Source of the DNA: Halobacteriales archaeon
GTDB lineage: Archaea > Thermoplasmatota > E2 > JACPAO01 > JAHFTW01
Direction: 5' to 3'
Length of the DNA stretch: 7,313 nucleotides
NCBI GenBank assembly: GCA_020201445.1
Contig: JAIVGU010000293.1
Location: 1 to 7,313 of the forward strand
Part shown: positions 1 through 5,747 of the stretch, one piece after another
How the letters are laid out: each line of letters starts with the position of its first letter
Numbering within the stretch: the first letter of the stretch is position 1
Notes under the pieces: generated by a model
Databases searched by the model: none
What the model saw: the letters and a program-made list of their open reading frames with translations, nothing else
What the model was told of the DNA's origin: nothing
Position numbers and translations under genes: made by a program

Positions 1-31
1 GATGTGGTGGGTTCATATCCCCATCATGTGG

Positions 32-37
32 AAGGTG
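32..37 (+). promoter_or_regulatory. Shine-Dalgarno site supporting ATG 46
   Basis: AAGGTG lies 8 nt before ATG 46 and matches part of the archaeal GGAGGTGATC consensus. It favours this start over GTG 4, which has almost no upstream sequence in the window. A weak TATA-like CATAT at 14-18 is about 30 bases upstream of the start, but I do not call it a promoter on its own. Confidence 0.45.
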
Positions 38-45
38 TGCGCCGC

Positions 46-1365
46 ATGAGCCTTACACCTGCCCAAGAAGCACCGTATCGCATCGACATCCTGGCATCCA
101 TCCGCAGCATGCCCTTGGCAAGCCAAGCCAAGGTTGCGCAAGCCTTCGCAGAGAATCCCCCGCTCTCCAAGAACACGGGAAGGCCCCTGGCGCTCGCCAC
201 CATCGCAGGCACCCTCAAGATTGCGTTGCGCGCAGCACGCATGCCCCATCCCGACAAGGGCCGTCTTGTGGGCTTCGAGGAGATGGATGTGGACTTCTTC
301 GAGGCGTTCTTTGCCAGCTTGAACTCCCCGACGCGCAAGCCCTGCCGGGCCGCCACGGCCATTCCGCCCGCCCCGGCAGCCAAGGTAAAGGTTGCACCCC
401 GCCTTCCTGCCCAACGCTCTGAAAGCGCCATCCATAGCCAGGCATACACCTTCCGTGCTGTTCTGCGCGGCTTCATTGCGTACGCAACCACGTCAGTGCA
501 TGCGGATTGCGTCCTGCCGCCGCAGTCCTACGGGGGCAAGGAAGTGAACCTGGACTTTCGCCGTTTGCCGACACCCTTCCAACGCGATTTGGTCTTTGAG
601 CGCCTACGCGGGGTCCTTCCACGGTTGACTTTCGTCTTGGTCAGTGCCTTTCCAGCCCCCATCAACCTCCTGCATGGCCTCAAAGGGCAGGACGTGGGGA
701 AGCTGGGCAACAGGTACTTCATCAACGTCAACGGAACCATTGCCTTCCTGTTTCGTGGGCATGAAGCCATGGCCGCCCGATTGGCGGAGATGGAAGAAAA
801 CCAAGAGGAGTACCTCCTGGGCGAAACCAGTAGCGCAGGAAGCGTGAATCGCCTCCTGCTCACCGCTTGCCTGGATGCACAAAAGGACCAACCTAGCGAG
901 GTGCCGCGCTGGTACTTCATTGCCGAAGAGTTCCGCAAGGCGCACCTGGTCGAGTTGCGGCGCGCCGGCATGGGCGAATCGGTGCTTGCCAAGGTCATGG
1001 TGAAAGCCTCTCTCCATCAGGTCCTGAGAATCAGCCGAGCCGCCAACGACCCTGAGTTCCAGGCCCGATTGGCCGCCGCCCGCGGCATCCAGGTGGCTCC
1101 CAGGCGCAGCATCGTCTTGGCCGCTGACACCAAGCAATGCCCGGCCTGCGGCCACCCACAGCCAAAAGAGCGCCGACGCTGTGACAACTGCCCGCACACC
1201 TTCAAGGGACAGAGCACAGAGCTCGAGCAGCGCCAAGCTACCGTCGTCAAAGCCATGGCCGATTACGTTGAGTTGCTGGGGCAGACCAGTCCGGAACGCT
1301 TGGAAGCCGCCGCCGCGTTCCTACAAGCTCAACCCAACCTTCTACGGAAAGGTGAGGGGAAATGA
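46..1365 (+). CDS. Probable catalytically dead tyrosine-recombinase paralogue with C-terminal zinc ribbon
   Basis: I start this at ATG 46 because AAGGTG (32-37) lies 8 nt upstream. The frame is open back to the window edge through GTG 4, so a longer form is possible. The product is 439 aa. Residues 10-90 are helical and could be a core-binding domain. Residues 195-217 resemble recombinase box I, but proline stands where the catalytic arginine should be. Residues 290-332 resemble box II: F-R-K-A-H keeps the arginine (R297), the usual H-x-x-R histidine is glutamate (E294), and the position of the nucleophilic tyrosine is serine (S330). C365, C368, C379 and C382 form a zinc ribbon with the same spacing as in the next gene. 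I infer a non-catalytic partner, DNA-binding subunit or regulator for the downstream recombinase, whose start codon overlaps this stop. It could instead be an unrelated helical zinc protein. Confidence 0.6.
   Translation: MSLTPAQEAPYRIDILASIRSMPLASQAKVAQAFAENPPLSKNTGRPLALATIAGTLKIALRAARMPHPDKGRLVGFEEMDVDFFEAFFASLNSPTRKPCRAATAIPPAPAAKVKVAPRLPAQRSESAIHSQAYTFRAVLRGFIAYATTSVHADCVLPPQSYGGKEVNLDFRRLPTPFQRDLVFERLRGVLPRLTFVLVSAFPAPINLLHGLKGQDVGKLGNRYFINVNGTIAFLFRGHEAMAARLAEMEENQEEYLLGETSSAGSVNRLLLTACLDAQKDQPSEVPRWYFIAEEFRKAHLVELRRAGMGESVLAKVMVKASLHQVLRISRAANDPEFQARLAAARGIQVAPRRSIVLAADTKQCPACGHPQPKERRRCDNCPHTFKGQSTELEQRQATVVKAMADYVELLGQTSPERLEAAAAFLQAQPNLLRKGEGK
1351..1355 (+). promoter_or_regulatory. 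Shine-Dalgarno site for the recombinase gene
   Basis: GGTGA lies 6 nt before ATG 1362, inside the end of the upstream gene. Together with the ATGA stop/start overlap it fixes this start and implies coupled translation. Confidence 0.6.
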
Positions 1366-2663
1366 ACTCCGATCCATCCGATGCCGCCGATGCGGTTGCC
1401 TTGCGGCAAGCAATTCTTGTCCTCGCGAAAAACCGAGGCAGCCATCGCCGTCACCTGAAGGATCTGGCATCAGTGCTTGCGAAGGTCCATGCCGTGTCCC
1501 AACTCCGGTTCCTCTGGAAGTACGCAATCAAGAAATTCGGCGAACCCAGCGCCGTGAGCAGCCTCACTGTAATCTTTCTGCATTTGGCTCGCCTCTTCCA
1601 AGCCAACCCCGGAATAGATCCCAATAGCTTGGATGCCGTCCACTACGCCCAGTACTACACGACAACCAGTTGGGATGGCAAACCGCACATCCACGAGGTC
1701 CGCGAGGAGGCGGCACGCCAATTCCGCCATGCGCAGACCTATCTGAACGAACGCAAGGGGCTGAAAGACGCAGAGGAGAAGGCGATTGCGGCCACAGCCA
1801 TTCCCCTTGACGCGCCGCTACTCCCTCCGCGCAAGGCAAGGGCAAAGCCAGAAATCGACCCCGTTAACTATCGTCGCCTACAGAAATGGCTGCTGACCCA
1901 AAACGTCCTGAACCGCGACCACAAGGAGGCCCTTCACCTCAAGGCAAGCATTCTGTGGAGCACCGGGTGGCGTGGCGACACCGTGCGCAAACTCTTGGAT
2001 TCTGACATCCAAGAATTGGGCAATGGGCAAATTCGCATTTCACCCAGCCGGAGCATGAACAAGGTGCGCAAGCGCGATGGACCCTGCGAGCACTTCGAAA
2101 ACCCCGCCCGCATCCTGGCTTGGCGCGACGAGTTGCGGCACCGCAAGCTATCCCCCCAAAATCTGCTTTTCCCTGTGCTTGCTGGCCCGACTGCAGGCCT
2201 GGAGGATTCGCCCCAGAACATGACCAACGCCTACAAGGGGGCCGGGAAGCAAGCCAAGTGTACCATCGTAGTGACGCCACATACTTTCCGGCGTGCGCAT
2301 GACACCGCCATTTGTGCGGCGCCGCATGGCACGCTCAGCGACGCCACGCGCGCTCATGTCTGGGGAAAAATCCAGATGACAAAAATTTACGACCGCACTG
2401 GCAACCGGCACATCGTGGAGGCGTACTTGCATCTCTTTGCAGCAGAAGGCATGCCAATTGAGGGGATGGACCGTTGCAGAGAGTGCCATGCCTTTCTGGA
2501 GGCTAGTCAGCAGCGCTGCGACCTGTGTGGCTGCAAGACGTCTGTGGAGGGGTTCCAGGCCGCTGGCGTGGATTCCGGCAACCAAAGTGAACTGCAAGCC
2601 GCCTTCGGGGTTGAGGCGGCCAGCGCCGTCCAACGTCATCTCAGGAGGCCAGATGGCCGTTAA
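1362..2663 (+). CDS. Tyrosine recombinase/integrase with C-terminal zinc ribbon
   Basis: This 433-aa protein would cut and rejoin DNA through a covalent 3'-phosphotyrosine, as XerC/D, lambda Int and Cre do. The N-terminal 160 residues are helical and probably form the core-binding domain, followed by a basic proline-rich linker (155-165). The catalytic domain has box I T-G-W-R-G-D-T (R204), a candidate beta-hairpin lysine (K234 or K237), box II T-P-H-T-F-R-R (H307, R310), W334 in the usual His/Trp position, and Y343 in K-I-Y-D-R. The R310 to Y343 distance (33) and W334 to Y343 distance (9) suit the family. A zinc ribbon follows: C372, C375, C386, C389. ATG 1362 overlaps the upstream TGA, with GGTGA at 1351-1355, so translation is probably coupled. 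No target site is visible. The family call is firm; the element type is unknown. Confidence 0.85.
   Translation: MNSDPSDAADAVALRQAILVLAKNRGSHRRHLKDLASVLAKVHAVSQLRFLWKYAIKKFGEPSAVSSLTVIFLHLARLFQANPGIDPNSLDAVHYAQYYTTTSWDGKPHIHEVREEAARQFRHAQTYLNERKGLKDAEEKAIAATAIPLDAPLLPPRKARAKPEIDPVNYRRLQKWLLTQNVLNRDHKEALHLKASILWSTGWRGDTVRKLLDSDIQELGNGQIRISPSRSMNKVRKRDGPCEHFENPARILAWRDELRHRKLSPQNLLFPVLAGPTAGLEDSPQNMTNAYKGAGKQAKCTIVVTPHTFRRAHDTAICAAPHGTLSDATRAHVWGKIQMTKIYDRTGNRHIVEAYLHLFAAEGMPIEGMDRCRECHAFLEASQQRCDLCGCKTSVEGFQAAGVDSGNQSELQAAFGVEAASAVQRHLRRPDGR
2643..2648 (+). promoter_or_regulatory. Strong Shine-Dalgarno site deciding start 2653
   Basis: AGGAGG lies 4 nt before ATG 2653, inside the recombinase gene. 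It selects this start over the in-frame upstream codons beginning at 2437, which would run far into the recombinase gene. Confidence 0.7.
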
Positions 2664-3102
2664 CCGAATCGAAAAGGGTCGCCGGTTGGAAGCCCAGGCG
2701 GTAGAACTTCTGCGTTCGCACGGTTACGATGTGCACCGCTGCATCCGCACACCCTATCAAACCCCAAGGGGTTGGAAAAGCCACGCCAACGACATCTTCG
2801 GGTGCGTGGATCTCATCGCTAAGCGAGCAGGCGAGAGAACACGGTGGATTCAGGTCACCTCCTCGCGCAGCATCGGCACGCGGCGCACGGCTTTCGCCTG
2901 CATCGAATGGAATCCCCTACATGACTCGGTTGAACTGTGGCAATGGCACAAGGCCGGTCGGAAGGAGCCTCGGGCTTTTTTCCAGGTTCTCTTCATGGAC
3001 TTGGACTTCAAGGCGGACCCTGATCATCGCATCATAGTGAAGCGGGAGCGGGGCGGGCGTGCGCCCGAAGCGTCGGTGCCGCACGCCGCGCCCCCGGAGT
3101 GA
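2653..3102 (+). CDS. Small PD-(D/E)XK-like nuclease with Q-x-T variant motif
   Basis: This 149-aa protein has the layout of a minimal PD-(D/E)XK nuclease or Holliday-junction-resolvase fold. An early helix carries E13 (G-R-R-L-E-A-Q-A) and is followed by the strand Y-D-V-H-R. A strand with D53 (C-V-D-L-I-A) comes next, and then R-W-I-Q-V-T-S (Q67, T69), where the family normally has E-x-K or Q-x-K. Similar D-L-I...Q-V-T-S proteins are, as I recall, found in phages and other mobile DNA. The basic, proline-containing tail after residue 128 looks unstructured. ATG 2653 is preceded by AGGAGG (2643-2648) and overlaps the recombinase stop by 11 bp, so it belongs to the same operon. A role in processing DNA during element movement is inference, and loss of the lysine leaves catalysis uncertain. 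Confidence 0.6.
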   Translation: MAVNRIEKGRRLEAQAVELLRSHGYDVHRCIRTPYQTPRGWKSHANDIFGCVDLIAKRAGERTRWIQVTSSRSIGTRRTAFACIEWNPLHDSVELWQWHKAGRKEPRAFFQVLFMDLDFKADPDHRIIVKRERGGRAPEASVPHAAPPE

Positions 3103-3103
3103 T
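3096..3103 (+). promoter_or_regulatory. Shine-Dalgarno site overlapping the previous stop
   Basis: GGAGTGAT is one base short of GGAGGTGAT and lies 5 nt before GTG 3109. It contains the TGA stop of the nuclease gene, so a ribosome terminating there could restart directly. Confidence 0.5.
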
Positions 3104-3108
3104 GTGAC

Positions 3109-3723
3109 GTGTTGTGTGGATACTACATTGGCGAATTGGTGACCTGGAAAGACCCACGCCAGCCCGCCCAGGGTTGGCAACTGGCGCGCGTCCAGGATGT
3201 GAGTGGCTACTGGGTCTTGATTCGCAGCCTGCACGGATCCCAGGAGGGCAAGAAGTCCTGGGTGGCGCGCGGCCAACTGCACCGCCAGCGCACCAATCAC
3301 GACCAGGTGCGGGATTTGCCGGAGGCCCTGCGCTTGCTGCGCATCCAGGAAAACGTCGAGTACGCTGCCCGCGACATGGCGAAGAACAAGCCCGAGGAGC
3401 CGTGGGGCATCCGGTGTCTGGTGTGCATCCAGCCCCTGCAGGCCGTTCGAGCTGGCAACGCAGTCAAGTCGTGGCTGTACTGTCCCCGGTGTGACCGCAT
3501 GCAGCGCCACCAAGCTAAGGCGATGCAGTCGCTGCCCAAGCCAAAACCCGCCACATCGGCGTCCGCCGGAGCCGTCCAGCCCACGGGGATGCCGTTGGCC
3601 ACGTCCTTGGCGTCGCTGGCAAAATCGGCCTGCATCATCCACCGCAAATACTCGGGGACTTGGCGGGCAGGTTTGCCCTTGTGCTTCCCGAAACCGAGGC
3701 GGACGGTGTCGCCGTCGCGGTAG
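3109..3723 (+). CDS. SH3-like and zinc-ribbon protein of unknown function, 3' end running into the convergent gene
   Basis: The GTG start at 3109 is supported by GGAGTGAT (3096-3103), which overlaps the previous stop. Residues 5-60 alternate short strands with glycine and tryptophan (G-E-L-V-T-W-K, G-W-Q-L-A-R-V, G-Y-W-V-L-I-R, S-W-V-A-R-G-Q-L) and look like a small SH3/KOW-type barrel. Residues 68-95 are helical. C103, C106, C125 and C128 form a zinc ribbon. This architecture suggests nucleic-acid binding; I recognise no named family. After about residue 140 the sequence turns low-complexity (P-K-P-K-P, then A/S/T-rich) and is antisense to the conserved part of the exonuclease on the other strand. 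The native C-terminus was therefore probably near 3530-3600 and the last 40-60 residues are probably read-through. It appears to be the last gene of the recombinase operon. Confidence 0.6.
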   Translation: MLCGYYIGELVTWKDPRQPAQGWQLARVQDVSGYWVLIRSLHGSQEGKKSWVARGQLHRQRTNHDQVRDLPEALRLLRIQENVEYAARDMAKNKPEEPWGIRCLVCIQPLQAVRAGNAVKSWLYCPRCDRMQRHQAKAMQSLPKPKPATSASAGAVQPTGMPLATSLASLAKSACIIHRKYSGTWRAGLPLCFPKPRRTVSPSR

Positions 3724-4298
3724 AAGCAGCGGCCCATGTCCAGCCACTCCTTGTCCTCCCGGTGCACGAGGTCGTCCAGGTGGGGGGCGCGGTGGTGCCG
3801 GACAGCCCACTGCACCCGCAGGACATCGAGCATGGCACGCACGTCGGCTTCCGCGTTGTGGGCGCCCTCGTGCTCGCGCTGCAAGTAGTGCCGCGACGCC
3901 CCGATGAGCGTGCCGGGCCGGTCCTCCAAGAACAGTTGGTAGGGGTCGATGATGGCTTGCCGCAGGGGGAGTCCGGGTTGGCCGGCGCGCACCAACTCCG
4001 CGTGCAACAAGGGCACGTCAAAGCTTCGGCCGTTGCAGGCAATCACGACGGCATCCGCCAGGAGGCCTTGGATGCGGCCGGCCGCGGACGCGAAGCTGGG
4101 CGCGTCCTGGACGTCTTGGTCGCGGATGCCATGCACTTGAGTGGCCGCCTCGGGGATGGGGGTGCCGGGGTTGAAGCGCTGGATCCACGACCGCACAGGA
4201 TCGAGGCGGTCGGTGACCTCGAGGATGCAGAGGTCGATGATGCGGTCGCTGCGTGGGTTGGTGCCGGTGGTCTCGGTGTCCAAGGCCAGGAAGCGCAT
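3297..4298 (-). CDS. DnaQ-family DEDDh 3'-5' exonuclease with C-terminal GKHKGK module
   Basis: The five DEDDh residues are all visible: D7 and E9 in D-T-E-T-T-G, D94 in N-G-R-S-F-D, and H147 and D152 in H-N-A-E-A-D. The family removes nucleotides from DNA or RNA 3' ends using two metal ions, as the polymerase III epsilon subunit does. Residues 200-232 hold a second conserved stretch (F-G-K-H-K-G-K, then Y-L-R-W-M-M-x-x-D-F), a DUF3820-like module that I recall being fused to such exonucleases. Related proteins end soon after this stretch, near residue 240 here (about position 3580). The remaining 90 residues are rich in W, R and S and antisense to the neighbouring zinc-ribbon gene, so they are probably not native. 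ATG 4298 lies about 29 bp from a TATATA box on its own strand, which points to a leaderless transcript. A role in proofreading, repair or trimming cannot be decided here. Confidence 0.85.
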   Translation of the reverse strand: MRFLALDTETTGTNPRSDRIIDLCILEVTDRLDPVRSWIQRFNPGTPIPEAATQVHGIRDQDVQDAPSFASAAGRIQGLLADAVVIACNGRSFDVPLLHAELVRAGQPGLPLRQAIIDPYQLFLEDRPGTLIGASRHYLQREHEGAHNAEADVRAMLDVLRVQWAVRHHRAPHLDDLVHREDKEWLDMGRCFYRDGDTVRLGFGKHKGKPARQVPEYLRWMMQADFASDAKDVANGIPVGWTAPADADVAGFGLGSDCIALAWWRCMRSHRGQYSHDLTALPARTACRGWMHTRHRMPHGSSGLFFAMSRAAYSTFSWMRSKRRASGKSRTWS

Positions 4299-4301
4299 CG
4301 C

Positions 4302-4336
4302 ATATACGAGTATAACAAGCGCCTATATACGGGTAT
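4302..4336. repeat. Paired 12-bp direct repeats, each a small dyad, between divergent genes
   Basis: ATATACGAGTAT (4302-4313) and ATATACGGGTAT (4325-4336) match at 11 of 12 bases and start 23 bp apart. Each contains an inverted repeat: TATAC-GA-GTATA is complete in the first copy and ATAC-GG-GTAT in the second. Two equally spaced dyads in a divergent promoter fit the pattern of an operator for a dimeric repressor. They overlap the TATA elements, so some similarity may reflect only promoter sequence. Confidence 0.45.
4323..4330 (-). promoter_or_regulatory. TATA box for the exonuclease gene, possibly shared with the divergent gene
   Basis: On the minus strand GTATATAG is centred about 29 bp upstream of ATG 4298, the archaeal TATA-to-transcription-start distance, so the mRNA would begin at or beside the start codon. 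The TATATA core is self-complementary. Read on the plus strand it would place a start near 4352, giving the divergent gene a leader of about 40 nt. Confidence 0.6.
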
Positions 4337-4343
4337 TGCAATA
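4334..4343. promoter_or_regulatory. Perfect 10-bp palindrome, possible operator
   Basis: TATTGCAATA is an exact palindrome immediately upstream of the exonuclease TATA box and just inside the expected leader start of the divergent gene. A bound regulator there could affect both directions. No regulator gene is recognised nearby. Confidence 0.35.
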
Positions 4344-4381
4344 GGGAGTTGCAGCGGAAGTGAATGCACTTGCCCTCGGAA

Positions 4382-4386
4382 GAGGA
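4382..4386 (+). promoter_or_regulatory. Shine-Dalgarno site choosing ATG 4394
   Basis: GAGGA is 7 nt before ATG 4394 and only 1 nt before ATG 4388. This favours the later start, although a leadered mRNA beginning near 4352 would also contain ATG 4364. Confidence 0.4.
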
Positions 4387-4393
4387 AATGAAG

Positions 4394-5119
4394 ATGAATC
4401 GAATCCCAAGCCGCATGGAACCCGCGTACGCCTACTTGGGCCACTACGCGGGAAACCCAATGGACCTGGCCCTCGTGACCGCGGACTGCTTCCAGGACGC
4501 CCTCGATTGGTGCGACGCCGTGGGCCAACCCGACGAAGGCAGCTTCGAAGGCGTCCAAGAACCTCTCGTCCTGCGCCTGCGCGCCACCCTGGAGGAAGAC
4601 GAAGGCGTCGATGGGGACTTGATCCAATATGTCAAGTTCACCCCACACCCCAAGGGTGCCTTGGTCACGGATGACACCTTACAGCGCTTCCTCGACCGCG
4701 CCGCCGCCAAGACCTCCACCATCACCGGCGACATCCTGCGCAGCTACGGGCCCGCCTGCCCCACCTGTCGGTATCGGCACTACCCGGACCAAGAATGCCG
4801 CGCCTTTCTGGAGCCCGCCGTTCGCCTGGCGACCTACTTGGTCATCTTCAACGAGGACCCCCAGGATGTGGCCATCGTCGTTGGATTCGAAGACGAGGAA
4901 GACATCTTGGAGCAGGCCGCCGAAGTCGGGCCTTCATCGCGCATCCTGGGACCAGTGGATCGCGGTGTCATCTTCAGCATCGAACTCAATCCCGACGGCA
5001 GCACCGAAAGCGACCCGCACTACGTCCATCACTCCGAGTGGAGAAGCTGGCTGGAACCGCTTGAGCGTCTGCTTCGCAATCCCCAACGATTTCATGAGGC
5101 CTCAGCCGCAGGCTTTTGA
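4394..5119 (+). CDS. Acidic protein of unknown function with CCHC-like zinc knuckle
   Basis: I choose ATG 4394 because GAGGA (4382-4386) is 7 nt upstream; ATG 4364 and ATG 4388 are alternatives in the same frame, the second too close to that site. The 241-aa product is strongly acidic, with clusters such as L-E-E-D-E-G (66-71) and F-E-D-E-E-D (165-170). C122, C125, H129 and C135 form C-x2-C-x3-H-x5-C, close to a retroviral-type zinc knuckle spacing. Residues 148-153 and 158-165 look like buried beta strands, and there is no signal peptide or membrane segment. I do not recognise the family. It is divergent from the exonuclease and shares its control region, so joint regulation is plausible. 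The stop overlaps a downstream nuclease fragment by 4 bp, hinting that both once formed an operon. Confidence 0.65.
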   Translation: MNRIPSRMEPAYAYLGHYAGNPMDLALVTADCFQDALDWCDAVGQPDEGSFEGVQEPLVLRLRATLEEDEGVDGDLIQYVKFTPHPKGALVTDDTLQRFLDRAAAKTSTITGDILRSYGPACPTCRYRHYPDQECRAFLEPAVRLATYLVIFNEDPQDVAIVVGFEDEEDILEQAAEVGPSSRILGPVDRGVIFSIELNPDGSTESDPHYVHHSEWRSWLEPLERLLRNPQRFHEASAAGF

Positions 5120-5460
5120 CTCATGCCGACAGTCTAGAAAGCCAAAGTTCAAGTTCCACTTGGAAACTGGTGCTTGTGGAGCCGCGGATGGCCGAGCAGC
5201 TGGTGGCGCGCTTGGAGCACGCCCTAGCCGACCGAGCCCGAGTCGAGTGGAACCTGCGCTTGCCTGACCGTGCCACAGGCACCCTTCGCCAGGTGGATGT
5301 CCTAGTCACAAGATCAGGAGCGCGAACATGGCCTCCGCGGAGTCGCTGTGCAGCGCCTGCTCGATGTGGCGCCGCACGACACGGCAGCCGTAGGTACTAC
5401 CCCGCCGTAGCTGTGCGCCGCGGCAACTCAATGGTCTGTCCCTCAGTGCGCGTGCTCTAA
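5116..5460 (+). pseudogene. N-terminal fragment of a restriction-endonuclease-like PD-(D/E)XK protein
   Basis: The frame could start at TTG 5116, overlapping the previous TGA, or at ATG 5188. Residues 25-64 have the pattern of restriction-endonuclease-like domains: a helix (Q-L-V-A-R-L-E-H-A-L), then V-E-W-N-L-R-L-P-D-R, then T-L-R-Q-V-D-V-L-V with D61 as the probable catalytic aspartate. In intact relatives a strand with E-x-K follows within a few residues. Here, after about residue 71 (near 5328), the frame changes to R/A/P-rich sequence (P-P-R-S-R-C-A-A-P-A-R) with no such strand. That part is antisense to another possible gene remnant. I read this as a gene truncated by rearrangement, with a chance open frame running on to 5460. 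A defence-type nuclease origin is inference from the pattern. Confidence 0.5.
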
Positions 5461-5482
5461 TGGATGGCGTTGCCAAAATCAC
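5306..5482 (-). pseudogene. Possible remnant of a gene 3' end, weakly Clp-ATPase-like
   Basis: This minus-strand frame has 58 codons between a TAG at 5483-5485 and its TGA. Its last 30 codons are strongly GC-ending and read like real protein: Y-G-C-R-V-V-R-R-H-I-E-Q, then S-A-E-A-M-F-A-L-L-I-L. The pattern Y-G-x-R-x-x-R-R-x-I, followed by A-E-A about ten residues later, recalls the C-terminal small domain of Clp/Hsp100 ATPases (Y-G-A-R-x-L-R-R-x-I-Q, D-P-L-A-E). The first 28 residues do not fit that family. I therefore treat this as a short leftover tail and not an active gene. It may be a chance frame. Confidence 0.22.
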
Positions 5483-5591
5483 CTAATGGCTGCCGCCACG
5501 CGTATTCAGGAAGAGGGCTGCGCGAGCCTGCCGAGTAATTGAGTGGATGGCCAAGCTAGGCACCTCACTATCTTCGGCGCGCAAACCGTCT

Positions 5592-5615
5592 ACCGCGAAC
5601 TGCGATATTCGCGGT
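5592..5615. repeat. 8-bp perfect inverted repeat
   Basis: ACCGCGAA (5592-5599) pairs exactly with TTCGCGGT (5608-5615) across an 8-nt spacer. There is no T-rich run after it on the plus strand, so it does not look like an intrinsic terminator. It could be a hairpin in an RNA or a protein-binding dyad. Confidence 0.5.
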
Positions 5616-5747
5616 TAAGAAGCAGCCAGCGCCACCGTCCCCGTCTGCAACCACGTTCGCGTAGTGAATGTGGCCCCTACCACGGGAGGAGTTGCCCCCG
5701 AGGCGAATGGACGGCCGCTTGTCTGGCAACCCAGGCAAGGACGAGGC

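Noticed and set aside
7..27. tRNA T-arm-like sequence (GGGTTCATATCCCC) at the left edge, which would be attractive as an integrase attachment site.
   Set aside because: Only three stem pairs form, the conserved A58 position is T, and the following bases do not resemble an acceptor stem end. A tRNA body upstream cannot be seen.
3054..3067. Perfect hairpin CGGGCG-TG-CGCCCG near the end of the nuclease gene.
   Set aside because: It lies inside coding sequence of a basic, proline-containing tail in GC-rich codons, has a 2-nt loop and no T-run after it; chance composition is enough.
2917..3810. 297-codon open frame on the minus strand.
   Set aside because: It is antisense to the nuclease and zinc-ribbon genes and out of frame with the exonuclease; its R/G/P/H-rich product shows no domain.
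3660..4391. 243-codon open frame on the plus strand.
   Set aside because: It is exactly antisense to the conserved exonuclease domain, whose catalytic motifs are clear on the other strand.
5457..5489. Direct repeat CTAATGG at 5457-5463 and 5483-5489.
   Set aside because: Seven bases are too short to stand out from chance, and there is no third copy or linked element.
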